Positions 6,270-14,657 are shown, numbered from the stretch's first letter. The stretch is DNA of 32,358 nt from Chloroflexota bacterium (GCA_029555965.1 JAKQHY010000038.1:1-32358); one strand, 5' to 3'. Numbers and translations: made by a program. Notes: generated from the letters alone by a model not told the origin.

Positions 6270-7250
6270 ATGTCTCGACTCAGCATCCGCATGAAATTGT
6301 TGATCGTTTTTACCCTGCTGTTCGCTGCCGCGTTCGCCTTGGTATTTGTATGGTTCTACAATTTCGGCACAGCGTTGGCGATGGATGACCTGCGCAGTGA
6401 TTTGATGGGCGCCGCCAAAACCGCCGCAGCGATGATGGACGTGGAGGCGCACACCCAGGTCGCCACGCAGGGCGTCGAGGATGATGCACTCTATACCCAT
6501 CTGGCGCAGCAGTTGCGGCAAGTGCGCGACGCCAACCCCAAGATCGAAGCGATTTACACGATGGTGCGCGCCGATAGTCCCAACGAGTTGCTCTTTGTCA
6601 TCTCCGCCGATGAAAACCCTGAAACGCGCGCCCACTTGCGCGAACCTTATTCGGTGGTGGAATTCCCCCAAATGCTCCGGGCATTTAACGCGGCCACCTC
6701 GGACAACCAGATTGAGCAGGATGAATTTGGCGCATGGTTCTCCGGTTATGCTCCCATCATAGATACCAACGGACAGGGCGTCGCCATCGTCGGCATTGAT
6801 ATGAAAGCGCAGGATGTCATTGACATCCAGCATCGCATCCGGCAAACCAGCCTCTTTACCTTTGTGCTGGTGTTGCTGGTGCTGTTGGGCGCCGTGTTTC
6901 TCATCTCGTTCACCATCACGACCCCCTTACGGCACGTCACCAATGCGGCGCGCAGCCTGGAAAGCGGCGAAAGATTTCAGGAAGGCCAACTCGCCTCCGT
7001 CATGAAAGGGAACGATGAGTTGGCGCACCTGGCGCGGGTCTTCAGCAGAATGGCAATGGAGATACAGGGCCGCGAGGAAAAACTCAAACGACAGGTCGAA
7101 GAACTGCGGATCGAGATTGACGAGGTCAAGAAAACGCGCCACGTCGAAGAGATTGTGGAAAGCGATTATTTCAAGCAGTTGCAGGCCAATGTGCAAACAC
7201 TGCGCCAACGCACCCGGCAAAGGAACGCGCCGCCGCCTGAAGAAGCGTAG
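6270..7250 (+). CDS. Membrane sensor protein: extracytoplasmic domain, HAMP, coiled coil, no output domain
   Basis: A 326-residue protein with TM1 at about 8-28 (LLIVFTLLFAAAFALVFVWF). An extracytoplasmic domain of some 160 residues follows, similar to a Cache/PAS-like sensor (IEAIYTMVRADSPNELLFVI and FSGYAPIIDTNGQGVAIVGI). TM2 lies at about 192-215, then a HAMP domain from ITTPLRHVTNAARSLESGE to DELAHLARVFSRMA, and a charged coiled coil (KLKRQVEELRIEIDEVKKT). There is no kinase, methyl-accepting or cyclase domain. The gene sits 11 bases before the large cyclase gene and 11 after the Cys-cluster gene. It most likely passes an external signal to that cyclase through the coiled coil. The ligand is unknown. 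Confidence 0.88.
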   Translation: MSRLSIRMKLLIVFTLLFAAAFALVFVWFYNFGTALAMDDLRSDLMGAAKTAAAMMDVEAHTQVATQGVEDDALYTHLAQQLRQVRDANPKIEAIYTMVRADSPNELLFVISADENPETRAHLREPYSVVEFPQMLRAFNAATSDNQIEQDEFGAWFSGYAPIIDTNGQGVAIVGIDMKAQDVIDIQHRIRQTSLFTFVLVLLVLLGAVFLISFTITTPLRHVTNAARSLESGERFQEGQLASVMKGNDELAHLARVFSRMAMEIQGREEKLKRQVEELRIEIDEVKKTRHVEEIVESDYFKQLQANVQTLRQRTRQRNAPPPEEA

Positions 7251-7261
7251 AGGGGGCTGCT

Positions 7262-10200
7262 ATGTCCGATACAGTCTCGCTAATCCCGAAAGCGCAACAA
7301 GTCCGCTTGCAACGCTTTTTGCCAGCGGAGTTAAAGTCCCGTCTGGAAGGCCGCCTCACCCTGCGCGACCTGCGCGAGATGTCCGAAGCCCTCGATTCTT
7401 TGCGGCACAACCTCAGCACGTATCTGACGCGCGAGCTGCATACCCCCAGGGAACCCGCCGCCATCCCCTACAGCCGGTGGATCGAGGGTACCACCCTGTT
7501 TGCCGATCTAACCGGGTTCACGCCCCTCACCGAACATCTGCGTGAGCTGGGTGACGAAGGCGCAGAACGCCTCAATACGATGCTCAACGATTTATTTGCG
7601 GCGATGCTGGAGCCGCTGACGTTTGCCAGGGGGGAACTGCTGGAATTTGCCGGGGATGCGATCCTGGCTTACTTCCCCGCCCAGGCGGGCGCGGAAGATG
7701 CCCTGTGGGCTACCCGCGCCGCGCTGCGAATGATGCGCGCGCTCTTGCGGACCGGCTACAGCGAAGGGCCGTATCCCCTCAAAATGAGCATCGGCCTGGC
7801 GCGAGGGCGCTTTTTCGCGGCGGAAATTGGCAACACGCAGCGCATGGAGTATGTGATCGTCGGCGGCACAATCCCCCAGGCCATGATCGCCGAAGGCCAG
7901 GCCGCGCCGGAAGAAGTCTGCGTTGCGCCCGGCATGACGGCCCTGCTGGCCGAAACCTTTCGCCTCCGCCCGGCCCCTAACAGTCATGCCATTGTCATAG
8001 ATGATTTCGGCGAGCGCCTGGATGCATACGAACTCGACATCCTCAGCAGCCGCCGGCGGCGGGGGCAACTCCTGGCGCTGGAGCAGGACGCCGCCGCCAT
8101 TCTCCAGGCCGTTGAGGAGAATGTCGCCACCGTGGAACGCCTGGCGCGTTTCTTTCCGCCCTACGTCCTCAACCTTATCGTGGCCCATCAGCGCGCGCGC
8201 CAATTCACCGGCGAGCATCGCGCGGTCTCGATCATCTTCGCCAACTTGCGTGGCTTCGAAACGCTGCTTGAAGCGTTGGGGCCGCCGGCGGAACCGCTGC
8301 TGACGGATTGGCTCAACCAATACTTCGTCGCGGCGCAAACCATTATTAGCGAAGCTGGCGGCTTTATCAGCAATGTCGTCTCCTACATCAAAGGGTTTAA
8401 CCTCCTCTGCTCTTTCGGCACGCCGCTCACCGATGAAGAAATGCCCGAGCGGGCCGTCGCCGCCGCCCTGCTGCTCAATCGCCGTCTGGCGGAGCTGGTC
8501 GAGTCGCTGAAAGAAAGGGTGGCGGGCGCGGTCTCCGACCTGTCGGAGAAACTGCCCCAGGGGCTTTCCCTCACCCAGCACATCGGCGTGACCTATGGCC
8601 CGATCTACACCGGCAGCGCGGGCTGGCAAGAGCGCCGGGAGTACGTGACCCTGGGGGATGATGTCAACCTCTCTGCCCGGTTGATGAGTGTGGCCGGGGC
8701 GGGGCAAATTCTTATCAGCCAGCCGATTTACGAGCGGGTATATCACACCTTCGACTGCGAGACGTTGCCGCCGATGCAAATCAAGGGCAAGGCCAAACCG
8801 GTGCCGATTTATGCGGTGCAGCGGCGCGCCCTGGACAGTATGGCGTGGCTCAGTGAAGCTGCCGCCGCTCCTCTCATTGGGCGCGAAGCTGACTTGACGC
8901 ACCTGATTGCGGCCATCAATGCCTTGCAGAGCGGCGCGCACCCGGCGCATGGCGCGGCCGTGACGCTGGTCGGAGAAACGGGGGTGGGCAAAACCCGCTT
9001 GATTGCTGAGGTCGTCCGGTACGCGCGCCGGCACGCGATCCCCCTGCTGGCCGGGCGCTGCCTCGCGTATGCCCAGACCATCCCGTACACCCCCTGGATC
9101 GAGGCGCTGTGGAATTGGTTCGGGTTGGAACGCCTTCCTGACGACGCCGCCCGACGCGCGCACATCTGCCAGACGCTCGAACAACACAATCTGGCCACGC
9201 TGGCTGAGCCGTTTATGACGCTCCTGACGCCCCTGCTGCCGAAGGCGGCCATCCCCTCCCTGGCTACGTCGCTGCCTCCAGCCTCAAAACTCTCCGGTCT
9301 ATACGCGCGCCTGAAGCTGCGTCTGGAGGCGCCGCCGACTGGGATGGTGAATTTGCCGGACATCCTGGCGCAGCGCGTCAATCGGCCGCGCGCCGCCGAT
9401 GCCAACAGACTCCCTGCCGAGGACGGGGATGCGCCGGAAGCCCGCTCGCTGTGGCGCGCGCTACAGGCGCGGGTGGACCCGGCCCAGGCCATTGTGAGGT
9501 TGGCGACAGCGTTGACCCCAACCGGACCGCTCGTCATCATCATTGAAGACCTGCAATGGGGCGATCAGGCTTCTTGGACGGTGCTGCGCGCCCTCGCAGA
9601 ACACACCGCCGAGCGCCCGCTGCTGTTGTTGACCACGATGCAGCCCGGAGAGGTCGCCACGACCTGGTGCGCCCAAGCCGGCTGCCAGTGTCAACTCCTG
9701 GGCGGGCTGAACGCCGCCGAGATCGCCAGGATCGCCGCCAGTCACCTGCAAGCCCCACCGGCTCCTGGCTTGGTCGAATGGCTGATCAAGCGCACTCAGG
9801 GCAACCCGTTGTTTATCGTGCAACTCCTGCACGCGCTGATTCATTCTGGGGCGCTGGTCAAAGACGCGGATACTGATGAGCTGCGCCTCAAAGACACGCA
9901 GATTGAACTGCCGCCCACCGTGCGGGAAATTATGCTCAGTCGAGTGGATCAGCTCCCCGAAGAGACCCGCACGGTGTTCAAACTGGCCGCGGTCATCGGA
10001 GAGACCGTCCCCTTCAATTTGCTCACGCGCGTCGCCGGCCTCAGTCGCCCGGCGTTGATGAGCCACATCACCGTATTGACCCGCCACGGTCTGCTGACGC
10101 CCCCGCCGCCTTCTTTTGAGTACACCTTCACCCACCCGTTGCTGCGCGAGGCGCTTTATAGTAGCCTCGCCTACACGCAACGGCGGGCCTGGCACCGCGC

Positions 10201-10477
10201 CATCGGGGATTGTCTGGCCGGCAATGCGCCGGAAACGTCCCAGCCCCACCTGGAGATGTTGGCCTATCACTACGCCCACAGCGACAAACCGGCGCTAGGC
10301 GCGCGGTACAACCGGCTTGCCGGGGATCGCGCCTGCGAGCAACAAACGTGGGACGCCGCGCGCGCTTACTACCGTCAGGCCCTCGCCATCGAAGGCGCCG
10401 ATTCCGCCCTCCAGGACGAACAACGCCGCGCGGCGGAAGCCTTACAGGCCCTGGAAGACCATCTGTCTTCTCACTGA
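7262..10477 (+). CDS. Tandem class III nucleotide cyclase with STAND-like ATPase and C-terminal helical repeats (soluble adenylyl cyclase-like)
   Basis: A 1071-residue protein with the domain order of soluble adenylyl cyclases: cyclase C1, cyclase C2, ATPase, helical repeats. C1 (about 70-250) has both metal Asps, D82 in FADLTGF and D132 in FAGDAILAYF. At the Asn/Arg positions it reads GGTIPQAMIA (Pro205, Ile209). C2 (about 315-520) has lost the metal Asps (N328 in FANLRGF, F379 in KGFNLLCSF) but keeps N469 and R473 in GDDVNLSARLM. One composite active site per C1/C2 pair is predicted. The ATPase has GREADL, Walker A GETGVGKT (571-578) and Walker B IIIEDLQWGD (about 758-767). TPR-like helices end the protein. 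As last gene of the operon after the HAMP sensor, it likely produces cAMP; GTP use is not excluded. Confidence 0.93.
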   Translation: MSDTVSLIPKAQQVRLQRFLPAELKSRLEGRLTLRDLREMSEALDSLRHNLSTYLTRELHTPREPAAIPYSRWIEGTTLFADLTGFTPLTEHLRELGDEGAERLNTMLNDLFAAMLEPLTFARGELLEFAGDAILAYFPAQAGAEDALWATRAALRMMRALLRTGYSEGPYPLKMSIGLARGRFFAAEIGNTQRMEYVIVGGTIPQAMIAEGQAAPEEVCVAPGMTALLAETFRLRPAPNSHAIVIDDFGERLDAYELDILSSRRRRGQLLALEQDAAAILQAVEENVATVERLARFFPPYVLNLIVAHQRARQFTGEHRAVSIIFANLRGFETLLEALGPPAEPLLTDWLNQYFVAAQTIISEAGGFISNVVSYIKGFNLLCSFGTPLTDEEMPERAVAAALLLNRRLAELVESLKERVAGAVSDLSEKLPQGLSLTQHIGVTYGPIYTGSAGWQERREYVTLGDDVNLSARLMSVAGAGQILISQPIYERVYHTFDCETLPPMQIKGKAKPVPIYAVQRRALDSMAWLSEAAAAPLIGREADLTHLIAAINALQSGAHPAHGAAVTLVGETGVGKTRLIAEVVRYARRHAIPLLAGRCLAYAQTIPYTPWIEALWNWFGLERLPDDAARRAHICQTLEQHNLATLAEPFMTLLTPLLPKAAIPSLATSLPPASKLSGLYARLKLRLEAPPTGMVNLPDILAQRVNRPRAADANRLPAEDGDAPEARSLWRALQARVDPAQAIVRLATALTPTGPLVIIIEDLQWGDQASWTVLRALAEHTAERPLLLLTTMQPGEVATTWCAQAGCQCQLLGGLNAAEIARIAASHLQAPPAPGLVEWLIKRTQGNPLFIVQLLHALIHSGALVKDADTDELRLKDTQIELPPTVREIMLSRVDQLPEETRTVFKLAAVIGETVPFNLLTRVAGLSRPALMSHITVLTRHGLLTPPPPSFEYTFTHPLLREALYSSLAYTQRRAWHRAIGDCLAGNAPETSQPHLEMLAYHYAHSDKPALGARYNRLAGDRACEQQTWDAARAYYRQALAIEGADSALQDEQRRAAEALQALEDHLSSH

Positions 10478-10590
10478 GCAAACGGCTTTAGGCCCCGCGG
10501 CAGGTCTGCCAGGCAAATACCCCGCCGTGTGAGTCCCTCGTTCCCAACAACCATACACCACTGCGCCCATCATGGGACAGATAACAAACA

Positions 10591-10614
10591 GGCGCGCGGG
10601 ATGTCCCGCGCGCC
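10591..10614. terminator. Hairpin between convergent genes
   Basis: GGCGCGCGGGA pairs perfectly with TCCCGCGCGCC around a TG loop (11 bp). It lies between the cyclase stop (10477) and the propeller stop (10653). There is no U-tract on either side, so it is a terminator-like or REP-like hairpin, not a classic intrinsic terminator. Confidence 0.45.
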
Positions 10615-10652
10615 AGAGAAGTGTACATAGAAAACAACGGGCCGCGCGCCGT

Positions 10653-12686
10653 CTACGGCACGTAACGCGCCAGGCCGCCCTCGCTGGCAGCGAACCAGGC
10701 CGTACCGGCGCTGTCTACCAGGACGCTTTGCCGTCCGTAAAACTGATTGGAAGGCAAGCCCTGGGCGCCGGTGAGGGTATACCACCGGTTGTCTTCGTAG
10801 AACGCAACGCCGCTACTATACAATCCTAACCAGAGTGTTCCATCTGGGGCAGCGAAGATGGTGTTAATCTCGCTATCGGCTTCGTAGATTTCCTCGAATT
10901 TTTCGGTTTTGACATCGTAGCGCACCAACTTCCGCCCCACACCCAGAAGGGGTGTGCCGTCCTGGGCCAGGGACATGGCGCTGCTTCCCGCCGAATATAA
11001 CGACGTAATCCCCGGCAGATCGTCAGTCCACATCGTCATCTCATCGTTTTCATCGAAGCGGAACAACGTATCATACGTGCCGACCCATACATTCTTTCCA
11101 TCGGACAGCAAGGCGTATACCGTGCGCGGCGAGTCTTCCTCGGCGCGTTCTTCGTCGGTGAGCAGGTCATAGTAGGTGAACTTGTCGTCATCCATCACGG
11201 ACAGGCCGTAGCCATTGCCAAACCAAACGCGACCTTTGCCGTCTACGGTGATGACGGTGGCGCCAGTGTTGTAGATACCCTCGCCGGGTTCTTCAACATA
11301 GTCGTAGTTGGTCCACTCCTCATCTGCATAGCTGTAGTAGCTGGCCCCGGCGCTATGCGCGATCCACCACCCCTCCTCAGTATGGAAAAAGCTGGAAACG
11401 CTGTGGCCGTCCATGTCATTGGTTTTCCATTCGCCATCGGCGTCGTAGGCGGAGAATATTTGCAGGCCAAACGAACCGCCAAGCCAGATGGCGCCGTCAG
11501 GCGTTTCGGTGATGGCTTCGTAATGGTTGCTCAGGGGTTTTTCGTCAAGGATGAAGGATTTCCACGATTTGCCGTCGAAGCCACTAATGCCCTCTCCATC
11601 ATCAGCGTAGAACAGATACCCTTTCTCGTCCATCACCATGGCGTTGAGTCCACCCACCATGCCATCCTCGTCTGAGTACAGTTCGACGCACGTTTCCTGG
11701 ACGGGATCAAAGCGGCAGATGTCGCCGAAGGTATTGCCGATCCACAGCGTGCCGTCATCGGCCACAATCACACTCTCAAAAGCATCCAGGAAGGGGAAAT
11801 TTTCTACATTGTCACTGTTGTAGAGCGTCCATTTGCCCCCGCTATATTTGAGCAAGCCGTCGAAAGCCGCCATCCAGATATTACCGGCAGCATCGCCGGC
11901 AACGGCGCTCACACTTTCATCCGGGATGTTCGCCAGGTCCTCATCGAAACCCTCGATTGTGCCGTCAGCGTGGATGACAGACGAGCCGAACGAGGATACA
12001 ACCCACAAGTCAGTGCCGATGAATTTGGCGTCGTCTACCCAATCGGTGATCAGTCCGTCATCCTCATCCAGGTAAAGCCATTCATCATCCGCGAAGTCGT
12101 AGATGTCCAGCCCGAATGTATAGCCAATGAAAAGCAATTCACGCTCGGTGTCGCAGGCGAGGTAATCCACGCTATCGCGGTGCATTCCGCTGTTTTCAGA
12201 GGTCATCACCTGCCAGGCGGCGTTTTCCTCGCCAGGGGCAAGGTAGGCCAGGCCTTCATCGGTGCCCACATAGATTTTTTCGGCGAAGGGGCAGATGGCG
12301 ACGGCCTCGGTGTCGTTGGTGGGCAGACCGTCGCGGGTGTCGTAGGCGATGATCTCCTCGGTATCTATATTCCAGATGACCACGCCGCCACCCGTCGCCG
12401 CAACGATCACATCTTCCAGCACGGCAATGTCGCGCACGTAGTTGCCGTTGGTGTATTGATACCACCCGGATTCCAGATCGAGTTCTGGGGCCGGGGTGGC
12501 CGTCGGAACTTTAGGGGTGTTGGTGGGTTTGGGCGTAGCCGTCGGCGCGGGAGTGTTAGTGGGCTTGGGCGTCGCGGTGGGCGCGGGGGTGTTGGTGGGC
12601 GGGATGGGCGTCTCTTTGGGAGCGCCGCAAGCCAGGGTCAACGCAAACAAAGCAAATACCAGCAGCCATGTGAATCGCGTCTTCAT
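10653..12686 (-). CDS. Secreted lipoprotein with two-component-regulator-type beta-propeller repeats
   Basis: A 677-residue protein whose ATG at 12686 follows AAAGGAG. The signal peptide ends in a lipobox (LTLAC, Cys20), so it is predicted to be lipid-anchored outside the membrane. A Pro/Thr linker follows with tandem PTNTPAPTATPK units; the matching DNA repeats every 36 bases or so. The rest is beta-propeller blades with recurring LYVGTDEGLAYL, IWMAAFDGLLKYSGG, LWIGNTFGD and VWFGNGYGLSVMDD motifs. These are like the Reg_prop repeats of hybrid sensor kinases, and at least 12 are visible. No kinase or enzymatic domain is attached. Binding of a surface ligand or partner protein is the likely role. 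The protein is strongly acidic. It reads convergently towards the cyclase operon. Confidence 0.88.
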   Translation of the reverse strand: MKTRFTWLLVFALFALTLACGAPKETPIPPTNTPAPTATPKPTNTPAPTATPKPTNTPKVPTATPAPELDLESGWYQYTNGNYVRDIAVLEDVIVAATGGGVVIWNIDTEEIIAYDTRDGLPTNDTEAVAICPFAEKIYVGTDEGLAYLAPGEENAAWQVMTSENSGMHRDSVDYLACDTERELLFIGYTFGLDIYDFADDEWLYLDEDDGLITDWVDDAKFIGTDLWVVSSFGSSVIHADGTIEGFDEDLANIPDESVSAVAGDAAGNIWMAAFDGLLKYSGGKWTLYNSDNVENFPFLDAFESVIVADDGTLWIGNTFGDICRFDPVQETCVELYSDEDGMVGGLNAMVMDEKGYLFYADDGEGISGFDGKSWKSFILDEKPLSNHYEAITETPDGAIWLGGSFGLQIFSAYDADGEWKTNDMDGHSVSSFFHTEEGWWIAHSAGASYYSYADEEWTNYDYVEEPGEGIYNTGATVITVDGKGRVWFGNGYGLSVMDDDKFTYYDLLTDEERAEEDSPRTVYALLSDGKNVWVGTYDTLFRFDENDEMTMWTDDLPGITSLYSAGSSAMSLAQDGTPLLGVGRKLVRYDVKTEKFEEIYEADSEINTIFAAPDGTLWLGLYSSGVAFYEDNRWYTLTGAQGLPSNQFYGRQSVLVDSAGTAWFAASEGGLARYVP

Positions 12687-12767
12687 CGGTTTTCTCCTTT
12701 ACTTGATTGAGTGATGAAATATGACTGAATCCTACCACCCAAACGTCAAAAAAACGTCAAAGGCGGC

Positions 12768-13469
12768 TTAGATTTTGACAAACCATTCCTCCTCGAATTG
12801 TTCGGCGAATCTTTCCATAAAGGCGTGGCGGCTCGCCGCCAGTTGCCGTCCGGTGGGGGTGTTCAACGTGTCCTTGAGTTTGAACAGTTTTTCGTACAGA
12901 TGGGCGTAGCTGCTGCTGCCCAACTGCCCATGCTCCCAATGTCCTGGCTGAACGTGCGGCTCCCACAGCGGACGCCGGTACGCGCCGCCAAACGCGAACA
13001 TCCGCGCCAGACCGACAGCCCCGATGGCGTCCAACCGATCCGCATCCTGGAAGCCCAGAATTTCGCCGCGGATGGCTTCCGGCAAGGGCCGGTGGCTCGT
13101 GGCCCAGGCGTACTCCTCGTGGTGAGCGATGCAGCCGACGACGGCGGCAATTTTGTGAGGCGGAAAGGCCACATCCGGCAACAGCTTTTCTGCCTGCGCC
13201 ACCCCAAATTCCACGTGATCGCCCTGCCCCTGGAACTCGCGCCCGCGCCCGATGTCGTGGAGGTAAGCCGTCGCCGTCATGATCTCCAGGTCCAGCCCTT
13301 CGCCCGCCGCAATGCGCAGCGCCAGATGTTTGACCCGCAGACAGTGGTAGAAGTCGTGGCCGGTGAAGTCCTGCGCCACCTGGGCGTAGACCGCCTCCGC
13401 CAGCGGCGGTTCCCAGGCCGCGATGATGGCCTCAAGGGTAATCAGTTTGTTGATCAGATAGTCAGACAT
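12768..13469 (-). CDS. HD-domain phosphohydrolase (YedJ-like)
   Basis: A 233-residue cytosolic protein. It carries the metal set of HD hydrolases: the first His in GHDFYHCLRVKHLA, the HD pair in AYLHDIGRG, His residues in CIAHHEEYAW, and the distal Asp in GFQDADRLDAIGAVGLAR. The arrangement and length match YedJ/YpgQ-type HD proteins, which cleave phosphate from small nucleotides. C-terminal helices complete the fold. The ATG at 13469 is the only good start and gives the full N-terminal helix. The propeller lipoprotein starts 81 bases downstream on the same strand but has its own leader. The substrate is unknown. Confidence 0.88.
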   Translation of the reverse strand: MSDYLINKLITLEAIIAAWEPPLAEAVYAQVAQDFTGHDFYHCLRVKHLALRIAAGEGLDLEIMTATAYLHDIGRGREFQGQGDHVEFGVAQAEKLLPDVAFPPHKIAAVVGCIAHHEEYAWATSHRPLPEAIRGEILGFQDADRLDAIGAVGLARMFAFGGAYRRPLWEPHVQPGHWEHGQLGSSSYAHLYEKLFKLKDTLNTPTGRQLAASRHAFMERFAEQFEEEWFVKI

Positions 13470-13601
13470 CCGTTTCTATCCCAGAGCCGCCGTCCGTTGA
13501 AACTGGCAATTAACACAATAATCTTCTTCATTATGGATGGAATAATGAAATTTGGCAACCCCTCGCAAAGAAAGGGGAAAGAACGGAAACCATCTTGGAT
13601 A

Positions 13602-13610
13602 TGGTATAAT
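13602..13610 (+). promoter_or_regulatory. Extended -10 promoter (TGGTATAAT) for the dedA leader
   Basis: TATAAT at 13605-13610 is preceded by TG at 13602-13603, a perfect extended -10. No good -35 is seen at the proper distance, which an extended -10 can tolerate. The predicted transcript begins near 13617, at the foot of the paired leader described next. Confidence 0.55.
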
Positions 13611-13617
13611 CCCCTTA

Positions 13618-13690
13618 ATCCGTTGAACTGCCTGGTAAGGTGTCATTAGGCACCGGACGCGCCGGCAATGACGAGAATTTGTCAACGGAT
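13618..13690 (+). other. Candidate structured RNA leader upstream of dedA
   Basis: ATCCGTTGA (13618-13626) pairs with TCAACGGAT (13682-13690), closing a region of about 73 bases that starts where transcription from the extended -10 should begin. Inside, TGCCT (13629-13633) pairs with AGGCA (13648-13652). GTCATT in that loop (13642-13647) can pair with AATGAC (13667-13672), and CCGG-ACGCG-CCGG forms a small hairpin, so a pseudoknotted fold is possible. It matches no riboswitch class I recognise. The following GAAACGGATT direct repeats suggest the closing stem could instead be part of a short-word repeat. Confidence 0.3.
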
Positions 13691-13765
13691 GAAACGGATT
13701 GAAACGGATTTCTCGATCCTGCCATTCCGTAAATCCTGTTATTTCTGTAGGAGAATGGATATTTT

Positions 13766-14440
13766 ATGCTAGTTAACCTTCTAAACGCGATTAACGAATG
13801 GGTGCAGGGACTCATCAGCACGATGGGCTACCCGGGGCTGGCGTTCGTGATGTTCCTGGAAAACGTTTTTCCGCCGATTCCCTCAGAGTTGGTGCTGCCG
13901 CTGGCCGGGTGGTTGACGTTGGGGGAGAACGCGAGCTTCTCGCTGTGGGGGGTGACGGTGGTGGGGTCGCTGGGCGCGTTGGCCGGCACCTACGTCTTCT
14001 ACGGCCTCGGGCGCTGGTTTGGCGAAGACCGGGTGCGCTATCTGCTCCGGCGTTTCGGCAAATGGCTGTTGCTCTCGGAGCAAGACCTGGACGTGGCGCT
14101 GGCCTGGTTTGCGAAGTACGGCGAGTACGTCATCTTCTTCGGGCGGATGGTGCCGATTGTGCGCAGCCTCATCTCCGTGCCGGCCGGGCTGGCCAAGATG
14201 AATCTGCCCCGCTACAGCCTCTACACCGTCATCGGCACCGCCCTGTGGAGCTTCCTGTTGGCCTTCGCCGGGCGGTTGCTGGGCGAAAGCTGGCCCGTCG
14301 TCTCCGAGATCATTGACCAGTACGAACACGTCGTCCTCGTCCTCGGCGTCCTTGTTGTTGTAGGCTTCTTCGGCTATCGCCTCTGGCAGATGCGCAAAGC
14401 GGCAGCCGATAAACAAAAAGTAGAAATGAGTAATGAGTAA
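13766..14440 (+). CDS. DedA-family (VTT domain) membrane protein
   Basis: A 224-residue integral membrane protein with the DedA hallmarks: FLENVFPPIPSELVLPLAG near the N-terminus, GTYVFYGLGRWFG, and the re-entrant signature FFGRMVPIVRSLISVPAGLAKM. Five or so hydrophobic segments and a basic tail are visible. DedA proteins are linked to lipid-carrier or phospholipid translocation (undecaprenyl phosphate flipping in some members) and to proton-motive-force homeostasis. The ATG at 13766 follows TAGGAGAATGG. The gene has its own extended -10 promoter and a long leader, and a strong hairpin lies at its 3' end. Confidence 0.92.
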   Translation: MLVNLLNAINEWVQGLISTMGYPGLAFVMFLENVFPPIPSELVLPLAGWLTLGENASFSLWGVTVVGSLGALAGTYVFYGLGRWFGEDRVRYLLRRFGKWLLLSEQDLDVALAWFAKYGEYVIFFGRMVPIVRSLISVPAGLAKMNLPRYSLYTVIGTALWSFLLAFAGRLLGESWPVVSEIIDQYEHVVLVLGVLVVVGFFGYRLWQMRKAAADKQKVEMSNE

Positions 14441-14441
14441 T

Positions 14442-14484
14442 GGGTAATGCGTAATGGGTATCGTTTACCCATTACGCATTACTC
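14442..14484. repeat. Short-word hairpin (GTAATG words) after dedA
   Basis: GTAATGCGTAATGGGTA (14444-14460) is perfectly inverted at 14466-14482, with a 5-base loop. Two further pairs (one G-U) extend it to 14442-14484. The dedA stop codon lies inside the preceding (GAGTAATG)n run. It may end dedA transcription, but it is built from the same words as the hairpin before thrS. Confidence 0.65.
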
Positions 14485-14487
14485 TTT

Positions 14488-14621
14488 ACAGTAGTTACGC
14501 GGTTAGCAACATGGGTAAAGGTTTTACCGCCGAGAACGCTGAGGTCGCTGAGTTTTTTATCTTTTCTCTGCATACTCTGCGTACTCTGCGGTGAGAAAAA
14601 CCGGAACTGTGTAACTACTGT
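14488..14621 (+). mobile_element. MITE-like element with different ends (134 bp)
   Basis: ACAGTAGTTAC (14488-14498) is perfectly inverted as GTAACTACTGT (14611-14621). The direct CTTT on both sides (14484-14487 and 14622-14625) may be a target duplication. The inner part, with ACCGCCGAGAACGCTGAG and TACTCTGCGGT, resembles the core of the 1702 and 22273 elements, while the terminal repeats differ. It has no coding capacity. It lies between dedA and asnS and ends 36 bases before the asnS start. Confidence 0.6.
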
Positions 14622-14657
14622 CTTTATTTCTTCCGCACACTCAATAAGGAGAATCCT

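Noticed and set aside
7592..9187. 531-codon open frame on the minus strand inside the cyclase gene
   Set aside because: It is antisense to a protein with clear cyclase and ATPase motifs; its own product is Arg/Gln-rich with no recognisable domain. It is a product of high-GC codon use.
11970..12710. 246-codon plus-strand frame opposite the propeller lipoprotein
   Set aside because: Its Gly/Arg repeats are the reverse of the PTNTPAPTATP linker; no independent support.
12715..12765. Direct repeat TTTGACGTTT (twice, minus strand) before the propeller lipoprotein as a promoter or operator
   Set aside because: No acceptable -10 at the right distance from either TTGACG; too little to call, although a two-site operator is possible.
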